DNA from: Lumbricus rubellus
Lineage: Eukaryota > Annelida > Clitellata > Crassiclitellata > Lumbricidae
Length of the DNA: 64,000 bases
Reading direction: 5' to 3'
Assembly (NCBI GenBank): GCA_945859605.1
Contig: OX243819.1
Coordinates: forward strand, 896,361-960,360
Shown: positions 63,001 through 64,000 of the stretch, one piece after another
Position numbering within the stretch: position 1 is the first letter of the stretch
Layout: each line of letters starts with the position of its first letter
Position numbers and translations under genes: made by a program
The notes under the pieces: generated by a model
The model's database searches: none
The model's input: only the letters and a program-made list of their open reading frames with translations
What the model was told of the DNA's origin: nothing

Positions 63001-63363
63001 ATTTCCCGAGTAACGCCGAGTACCTCAGCTATAGTATATTAACAATAATGAACAAGCTTATACTTGACAATAGTAAAGGAAAAACTACATGGGTCTCGGT
63101 GGCTATATTTGCACCAAGGTTAATAAAATATAAAATTAGATTCGATTAGATAGTGATATATTTCTAGACGGAACCTCCTTATTGCACAAAGTTCGTGCAT
63201 ATCGGACACTATTGTCATCTGCATAAATGAAATGTTTAAGATATACCGCACAGATTTGGGTCTTCGTCGCTTCCATCGCTGCATTCAGGAATCCCATTAC
63301 ACGTCATACCCGGTGGAAGACACATTCCATCGAAACAATGAAAGTGACTCGGCACTCGGCACT
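32813..63363 (-). CDS. Chimeric DEG/ENaC channel with LDLa, MAM, CUB and kringle ectodomain (5' partial)
   Basis: Twenty-seven exons, each listed separately, chain on the minus strand with matching phases into 6,563 nt (about 2,186 codons plus stop). From N to C: LDLa; MAM (two exons); CUB-like; MAM second half; two complete MAMs; MAM first half; CUB-like; MAM second half; MAM first half; kringle; MAM second half; then DEG/ENaC extracellular sequence (TDLGLCYTFNG, SPPWGQC, CGCKDVYMP, CNCPEEC), a long inserted region, pre-TM2 strand, TM2 with GLFLGGSILSFFE and a ~50-residue basic cytoplasmic tail. DEG/ENaC channels are trimeric sodium-permeable channels with two membrane spans and a large Cys-rich extracellular loop. 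The cytosolic N-terminus and TM1 are not in the window and should lie beyond 64000. The modules would therefore form part of the extracellular loop, for ligand or matrix contact (inference). An alternative is two adjacent genes split near 44.0-44.3 kb, but no start, stop or signal peptide is seen there and phases match. Confidence 0.85.
33345..33436 (-). CDS. Channel gene exon 26: pre-TM2 strand
   Basis: Encodes NNFLQVDIFYGELKYRTYEQ, the conserved L-x-V-F-Y-x-E-L-x-Y-x-x-x-x-Q strand preceding TM2. Acceptor CGTTTCTTTAG, donor CTAA|GTATGT, phase 2 to 1 (92 nt). Confidence 0.9.
33437..34894 (-). other. Channel gene introns 24 and 25
   Basis: Apart from exon 25 (34150-34409) this is AT-rich intron sequence with no transposon or other gene that I can recognise. 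Confidence 0.5.
34150..34409 (-). CDS. Channel gene exon 25: remainder of the insertion
   Basis: Encodes IAGFQLNSDQIEQVIGGDLT and a probable helical segment (LTNVQLELRAAQQVVIKNVN). Acceptor TGTTTTTATACAG, donor TCAG|GTATTT, phase 0 to 2 (260 nt). Confidence 0.85.
34895..36273 (-). CDS. Channel gene exon 24: Cys motif then large insertion
   Basis: Starts QGICNCPEECFVYSYATALS, the C-x-C-P..C motif of the family. It then diverges into about 440 residues not expected in DEG/ENaC: helical segments, a CPANFTVKKCP pair, a Ser/Thr-rich stretch (about 35440-35620, mucin-like) and further helices. Acceptor GTTTTTCACAG, donor ATA|GTAAGT, phase 1 to 0 (1,379 nt). The open frame of this length argues for genuine coding. 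Confidence 0.9.
36440..38580 (+). mobile_element. Ty3/Gypsy retrotransposon remnant, integrase before RT
   Basis: About 36530-36640 reads as an integrase C-terminal end (WPVDYLVATPSRRK, VHVNLMKRF). About 36940-37182 then reads as RT fingers (YRLHPERKAQ, SVWAAPVVLVPNADGSTRMC). RT continues after the mariner insertion at 38174 with KFLTKLDATWEFWQIPM, then, with stops and frameshifts, MAFGLKNASAVF and NDLIIFTSS (YxDD box region). Integrase upstream of RT is the Gmr1-type order. The copy is broken by stops and has no LTRs seen. Confidence 0.75.
37183..38171 (+). mobile_element. Tc1/mariner element, 989 bp, internally deleted
   Basis: Inverted repeats of ~70 bp starting CAGGGTGCGGCC at both ends, flanked by TA dinucleotides (37181-37182 and 38172-38173). 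The plus-strand remnant around 37590-37860 keeps the transposase C-terminal part (FLDMNPLDSAVWG, the third catalytic Asp region), with no N-terminal domain and frame breaks. Its removal with one TA restores the Gypsy RT frame. Confidence 0.92.
38588..39407. mobile_element. Non-autonomous DNA element with ~45-bp inverted repeats
   Basis: GGTAAACGTGTATTTTAGTA at 38588 is mirrored at the right end to 39407, with about 44 of 45 arm bases complementary. The interior (38860-39130) is an array around TCATCCAGCTTCCATTT. No target duplication could be fixed, so superfamily is open. Confidence 0.8.
38860..39130 (+). repeat. Degenerate tandem array, core ATCAATCCAGCTTC
   Basis: At least seven copies of a 30-60-bp unit around ATCCAGCTTCYATTT. 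Reverse-oriented relatives (GAAGCTGGATTGAGGAAC) occur at 5395-5515 and 63560-63760. Confidence 0.75.
39840..39995 (+). mobile_element. Possible second Ty3/Gypsy RT fragment
   Basis: Reads FNLEKCEFCNT and, after a frame change, DELKHIFG, similar to the post-YxDD part of Gypsy RT. Short and decayed. Confidence 0.35.
40613..40766 (-). CDS. Channel gene exon 23: DEG/ENaC thumb
   Basis: Encodes LSPPWGQCSS, CQRECKTRSVLAKCGCKDVY and MP. The cysteines form the disulphide ladder of the thumb. Acceptor TTGTCGTTAAG, donor CCAG|GTCGGC, phase 0 to 1. Confidence 0.92.
40826..40872 (+). repeat. LINE/SINE 3' tail fragment
   Basis: GAGCGCCTCTGATTAGTGAT followed by CTTGAAGGGGCGCAATATAA, the shared tail of the local SINE and LINE families. 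Confidence 0.6.
41783..41881 (-). CDS. Channel gene exon 22: DEG/ENaC palm
   Basis: Encodes IHMHIYDDVPQVADSGFTAA then PGYQTLAPLD, the IH...P...G...APG strand of DEG/ENaC. Acceptor TTGATTTCAG, donor ACG|GTACTT, phase 0-0. Confidence 0.88.
42079..42161 (-). CDS. Channel gene exon 21: DEG/ENaC beta-ball/palm
   Basis: Encodes GANFGLRLLLNVEQYENVPV and ends NTGIK, matching the G..xGLRLxLN strand of the family. Acceptor GTTTTTAACAG, donor AAG|GTTCTA, phase 1 to 0. Confidence 0.88.
42572..42690 (-). CDS. Channel gene exon 20: DEG/ENaC finger with CYTFN motif
   Basis: Encodes CQWNGFACNKTDIRSQLTDL then GLCYTFNG, the hallmark C-x(n)-C...G-x-C-Y-T-F-N of DEG/ENaC. Acceptor GTGTATTTATTCAG, donor ACGG|GTCAGA, phase 2 to 1. 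Confidence 0.9.
42780..43330 (-). other. Channel gene intron 19
   Basis: No gene. A SINE-head-like GGGCGCAGTGGTCCAGGGGT lies near 43136, otherwise AT-rich. Confidence 0.4.
43338..43398 (-). CDS. Channel gene exon 19: DEG/ENaC finger region
   Basis: Encodes YDMGDFATMNGHLQERLIY. Acceptor TTGTTTTGCAG, donor AC|GTAAAT, phase 1 to 2 (61 nt). Corresponds to the helix before the finger cysteines. Confidence 0.7.
43920..44015 (-). CDS. Channel gene exon 18: junction into DEG/ENaC extracellular domain
   Basis: Encodes GTNEGKQEKREQYTGDILPS followed by DSFVQFVLNDTA. Acceptor TTTGACAG, donor GCTC|GTGAGT, phase 1-1 (96 nt). Assigned by position and phase; it resembles the palm-to-finger linker of the family. 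Confidence 0.65.
44305..44658 (-). CDS. Channel gene exon 17: MAM domain, second half
   Basis: Encodes EYFMKALFGEWLDSAVLMS, SGSVCLNFEYRLSHPKVIL and ends GITMTNSPCP. Acceptor TTGTCTTGCAG, donor CCAG|GTAATT, phase 1-1 (354 nt). Last adhesive module before channel sequence. Confidence 0.83.
45202..45516 (-). CDS. Channel gene exon 16: kringle domain
   Basis: Single-exon kringle with six cysteines in family order: RECVSYADG, SGRRCQAW, NYCRNP, WHWCY, EYCPIPVC. Acceptor GTTGCTTTAG, donor CAAG|GTATCG, phase 1-1 (315 nt). It sits between a MAM first half (exon 15) and a MAM second half (exon 17). Confidence 0.92.
45613..45836 (+). mobile_element. tRNA-derived SINE
   Basis: A box A-like TGGTGTAGTGGGTATG and box B GGTTCGAATTC form a tRNA-related head. 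The body has ACCTTGGGCAAGTCCTTCAC and a tail GGGAGCGCTTCTGAGTAG ... GGGGCGCTATAACAAGTG shared with LINE ends in this window. Lies in intron between exons 15 and 16 of the channel gene, opposite strand. Confidence 0.85.
46012..46131 (-). CDS. Channel gene exon 15: MAM domain, first half
   Basis: Encodes NLSCDFEKFDNCGYHD and RWVATGYWPKPT. Acceptor TTGTTTCTCCAG, donor ACAG|GTGAGA, phase 1-1 (120 nt). Confidence 0.88.
46476..47140. mobile_element. Foldback MULE-like MITE, 665 bp, 9-bp target duplication
   Basis: Ends GGGTGTAGGACATTATCCCC and (reverse-complemented) GGGGAACGGACATTATCCCC, each continued by further GGACATTATCCCCC units. Flanked by perfect 9-bp duplications ACTTATTAC (46467-46475 and 47141-47149). 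The interior repeats GACGTTAACAAACCTT at about 46669, 46741 and 46862, with a diverged copy near 46971. A 9-bp duplication and G-rich ends suggest Mutator-like origin. Confidence 0.85.
47202..47552 (-). CDS. Channel gene exon 14: MAM domain, second half
   Basis: Encodes GYSLELTRNLKSDLKETNN, IVCLAVDFVLPSS and ends NISVEFGPCHET. Acceptor TTGTTGTCCAG, donor ACCG|GTGATC, phase 1-1 (351 nt). Confidence 0.82.
48083..48251 (-). CDS. Channel gene exon 13: CUB-like module 2, second half
   Basis: Encodes VSRKENGEMTVKAENINF and NDVLYVYLQSILGF, ending ITYVIHGSDPPK, parallel to the end of exon 5. Acceptor AATCCCACAG, donor AAAG|GTAGGA, phase 0 to 1. Confidence 0.7.
48322..48502 (-). mobile_element. SINE copy, minus orientation
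   Basis: On the minus strand shows GGGGCGCTGTGGTGGCGTC, box B-like GGTTCGAATCC and the CCTTCACTCGCA region. Matches the SINE at 45613-45836 in order. Confidence 0.75.
48570..48658 (+). repeat. LINE/SINE tail with (AATAC)n end
   Basis: GGGAGCGCCTCTGAACGG, AGAGGCGCTTTATAAATG and a terminal AATACAATACAATAC repeat, the same tail type as at 58500-58600. Confidence 0.65.
48747..49003. mobile_element. hAT-type MITE, 257 bp
   Basis: Terminal repeats CAAGGGCGGATACAG and CAGGGGCGGATCCAG, with perfect 8-bp duplications CTTACAGG (48739-48746 and 49004-49011). Interior has homopolymer T and G runs, no coding. Confidence 0.92.
49520..49692 (-). CDS. Channel gene exon 12: CUB-like module 2, first half
   Basis: Encodes VLIVIYDLYGALNVTGLDRG, AIHLNAAGNFSATLQL and ends NTNYVAQ. 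Acceptor TCTGTTTTCTAG, donor CAG|GTTAGT, phase 1 to 0, the same phase pattern and module position as exon 4. Fewer cysteines than module 1. Confidence 0.65.
50383..50484 (-). CDS. Channel gene exon 11: MAM domain, first half
   Basis: Encodes CADDSVCLSRVMSPSPQFIW and FVQKTGD. Acceptor GACCGTTTTAG, donor GATG|GTAAGA, phase 1-1 (102 nt). The next confidently placed exon is 13's counterpart at 49520-49692, not a MAM second half. Confidence 0.75.
51003..51383 (-). CDS. Channel gene exon 10: MAM domain, second half
   Basis: Encodes ISWGLSTGNILTTYTYM, FTEARATRSNTKLSLDVY and ends TETNCSTQTQFND. Acceptor GTTTATTTGTAG, donor GACT|GTAAGT, phase 1-1 (381 nt). Confidence 0.85.
51667..51774 (-). CDS. Channel gene exon 9: MAM domain, first half
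   Basis: Encodes DSINCTESFSSCGYQLGED and DYYSTVDNKH. Acceptor TTATTTCAG, donor CACT|GTAAGA, phase 1-1 (108 nt). Confidence 0.8.
52004..52130. repeat. (CAGA)n/(CATA)n microsatellite
   Basis: CAGACAGACATACA-type tract in the intron between exons 8 and 9. It gives Cys/Leu/Ser/Val-rich frames on the minus strand, not genes. Confidence 0.9.
52951..53310 (-). CDS. Channel gene exon 8: MAM domain, second half
   Basis: Encodes GYTVGELSRLLSPTYTS, MPCLLLSVTFNSTNIRLSF and ends IEPNTCKVVYP. Acceptor TCGACGACAG, donor CCTG|GTAAGG, phase 1-1 (360 nt). Confidence 0.85.
53695..53942 (+). mobile_element. 3' end of a CR1/L2-like LINE
   Basis: Reads VPRARTSTRQRRAFSSVGPA then AFYKSLKTYYF, the C-terminal tail after RT in such LINEs. 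Followed by GGGAGCGCCTCTGAGTAG, AAGCGCTATATAAATTC and (TGAA)n. Confidence 0.8.
54740..54868 (-). CDS. Channel gene exon 7: MAM domain, first half
   Basis: Encodes NGFCDFSSAEASCPISHQSQ and SGYSWSPA. Acceptor TTAACAACAG, donor CTCAG|GTAACA, phase 1-1 (129 nt). Confidence 0.8.
55030..55345 (-). mobile_element. 3' end of a related LINE, minus orientation
   Basis: On the minus strand SFSVSGPTAWNSLPDHVK and LKTYLF, then GGCGCTATATAAATAG and an (ATT)n end (55036-55061). Contains a weaker GC-rich body than the copy at 53695. Confidence 0.7.
55346..55910. repeat. CT-rich low-complexity tract
   Basis: Pyrimidine-rich TTCTCCTC sequence between exons 6 and 7. It yields Ser/Leu/Phe-rich plus-strand frames without domain support. 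Confidence 0.7.
55925..56302 (-). CDS. Channel gene exon 6: MAM domain, second half
   Basis: Begins AMVFILRVNSQNNEQMGVGE and ends LLENQCN; aligns with the start of exon 3. Acceptor CTCATTGTAG, donor AACT|GTACGA, phase 1-1. No MAM first half precedes it directly; a CUB-like module does. Confidence 0.78.
56776..56962 (-). CDS. Channel gene exon 5: CUB-like module 1, second half
   Basis: Encodes IRFYDELQQNWTLW and TTGLRIIYFENQYSL, ending KVSMPPNT. Acceptor CTGGTTTTAG, donor ACAG|GTAAGA, phase 0 to 1. Confidence 0.75.
57129..57319 (-). CDS. Channel gene exon 4: CUB-like module 1, first half
   Basis: Encodes GDVVEPSDCKQVYRDKVGVI, a second Cys (AYNEC), then IRAPNDSVISLKYDFVHLDY and QYIE. This matches the Cys...Gly-Ile...Tyr...Cys...beta-strand pattern of CUB. 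Acceptor CGTTTTTTAG, donor GAG|GTACGG, phase 1 to 0. Confidence 0.75.
58204..58600 (+). mobile_element. 3' end of a LINE, plus orientation
   Basis: Reads APKYLCDHI-like sequence, LRSSDRHDLFVPRVRTAMAQ and RSFACIGPSLWNGLLPS, then GGGAGCGCTTCTGAAAGG, AGAGGCGCTTTATAATGG and a short AATACA-rich end. A CR1/L2-like C-terminus, 5' truncated. Confidence 0.8.
58888..59150 (+). repeat. C-rich repeat with GATACCCGGCGTTGCCCG head
   Basis: Head GCTGGATACCCGGCGTTGCC CGAGAAATTTAGGATT followed by ~170 bp of CCACCC-type sequence. The reverse complement of 62450-63010 shows the same head and C-rich body. Confidence 0.7.
60567..60947 (-). CDS. Channel gene exon 3: MAM domain, second half
   Basis: Starts YYMVFNSRLGQMGDRVQLIS, contains FSYYMFRKQSDGGTLLQLY and ends SPMEPCLVASKPTTNKN. 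Acceptor CAACGGTAG, donor AACG|GTAAAG, phase 1-1 (381 nt). Confidence 0.87.
61684..61842 (-). CDS. Channel gene exon 2: MAM domain, first half
   Basis: Encodes SCDFEDSYLCGYET, the classic CDFE..CGY start of MAM, and ends GPLTDASGSLNG. Acceptor ATGCTTTCAG, donor ACG|GTTCGT, phase 1-1. The donor is weak but gives the correct MAM continuation. Confidence 0.85.
61996..62127. repeat. (ATGT)n microsatellite, ~33 uninterrupted units
   Basis: A pure TATG run of about 130 bp in intron 1. It encodes artefactual MYVC or THIH repeats. Confidence 0.97.
62130..63015 (-). repeat. Composite repeat: CGCAGCTATTGAT units plus G-rich body
   Basis: Two ~135-bp units (62160 and 62296) share CGCAGCTATTGAT and AGAGGGCCATCAG. 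They are followed by GGGGTGGAGG-rich sequence (62500-62960) and the head ATCCTAAATTTCCCGAGT AACGCCGAGTACC, inverted relative to 58888. Probably one old retroelement end. G-quadruplex potential is high. Confidence 0.65.
63247..63363 (-). CDS. Channel gene exon 1 in window: LDL-receptor class A module
   Basis: Six cysteines in LDLa spacing ending CNGIPECSDGSDED, the acidic calcium-binding motif. Acceptor GGTCTCGTCAG, donor GCG|GTATAT, phase 1-1 (117 nt). The short hydrophobic stretch upstream of the acceptor (MIFLLVSS) could mimic a signal peptide, but the pyrimidine-rich acceptor and symmetric phase favour an internal exon. Confidence 0.85.
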
Positions 63364-64000
63364 CTGACGAGACCAACAGAAAGATCATGACTAAGCATTT
63401 TCTCCAATCATGTAGCAAATTATCACAAATCGTTCTCTAATTCACTATCTATAATAGTGAGTAGGACAATATTCAAAACGCACTGCATTGTCCATCCTGT
63501 CACTTCTTGTGGAGAAAAGCAAGACACTTTTCTAGTTTAAACAATTGTAGTGAAAGCGACTAAAAGATTATTGCTGAAATTGAAGCTGGATTGAGGAACA
63601 ATAATTGTTAGTTGAATATTATATATTAATGAGAAATAGTTGTTGTTGCTCAAATAGAAACCGAATTGAGGAAACGAATCTTTGCCTTAATGGAACTTAC
63701 GGAAGCTGTAGGCTACTAATGAAATAGGATTCATGCCAAAGCTAAAAGTCGGATTGATGGAAAAATAATAGCTGTGATAGGCGCGATGATAAATATAAAG
63801 ATGAGACAAAAGAATTGGGTGGGACAGTTGTTGCGAGGTAACTCATTGCAGAAAGAAATAACTGATTGTTGTACATTCCGCAACAGTCACGCGAATGCTT
63901 TGTTCTTCACCAGCATGGTGGGGTTTTGCAAATGAGGGTCAGAAGAGTTGACTGTCCGCTATTATTAGAAAGTTGACACGACAGGTTTTTGTTTTGCCCA
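63364..64000 (-). other. Upstream intron of the channel gene
   Basis: No exon recognised. 63560-63760 carries imperfect repeats around GAAGCTGGATTGAGGAAC, relatives of the array at 38860-39130. TM1 and the N-terminus of the channel must lie beyond the window. Confidence 0.45.

Noticed and set aside
1..64000. Prokaryotic features, CRISPR arrays or virus genomes
   Set aside because: The tandem repeats found have no spacer structure, gene structure is intron-rich eukaryotic, and the only retroviral-like sequence is a Ty3/Gypsy fragment.

Overview
This is eukaryotic (metazoan) genomic DNA: AT-rich, intron-rich, full of microsatellites and nested transposons, with no operons or ribosome-binding sites. 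The content (HNF4 with vertebrate-like exons, MAM/kringle/CUB/LDLa shuffled exons, hAT, mariner, Ty3/Gypsy, CR1/L2-like LINE ends, a tRNA-derived SINE, and a very frequent AGGCCTA word) fits an aquatic invertebrate, perhaps an echinoderm or another invertebrate deuterostome. The phylum is an inference, not something I can prove from the window.

Layout. 1-25 kb: no host gene that I can support. It holds microsatellites, a 13-bp array open in all six frames, a perfect 49-bp palindrome, hAT-type MITEs with intact 8-bp target duplications, a ~3.9-kb transposon with long repeat-built inverted arms around a decayed gene (itself hit by a MITE), and a decayed THAP-domain gene. 25.2-31 kb, plus strand: the nuclear receptor HNF4 in six coding exons whose phases chain into a 531-codon frame. 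Intron 2 opens with a ~36-bp tandem array in which every unit carries a 5'-splice-site-like sequence derived from the true exon-2 donor.

32.8-63.4 kb, minus strand: one giant gene, open at its 5' end beyond the window. Twenty-seven coding exons can be chained with matching phases (about 2,186 codons). From N to C they encode an LDL-receptor class A module, MAM half-domains, two CUB-like modules, a kringle, and then the extracellular core, pre-TM2 strand, TM2 and cytoplasmic tail of a DEG/ENaC-type channel. The symmetric phase-1 exons show that the ectodomain was built by exon shuffling, and the kringle sits between the two halves of a MAM domain. A further ~545-residue insertion, part of it Ser/Thr-rich, lies between the channel Cys motif and the pre-TM2 strand. 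I consider this chimeric channel the most interesting object in the window.

The two host genes are tail to tail, with about 1.8 kb between the likely HNF4 poly(A) signal and the channel stop codon. The channel introns host a Ty3/Gypsy remnant with integrase before reverse transcriptase (Gmr1-like order) split by a mariner element, a MULE-like foldback element, a SINE, several LINE 3' ends sharing a tail with the SINE, and an inverted pair of G/C-rich repeats around the first MAM exons.
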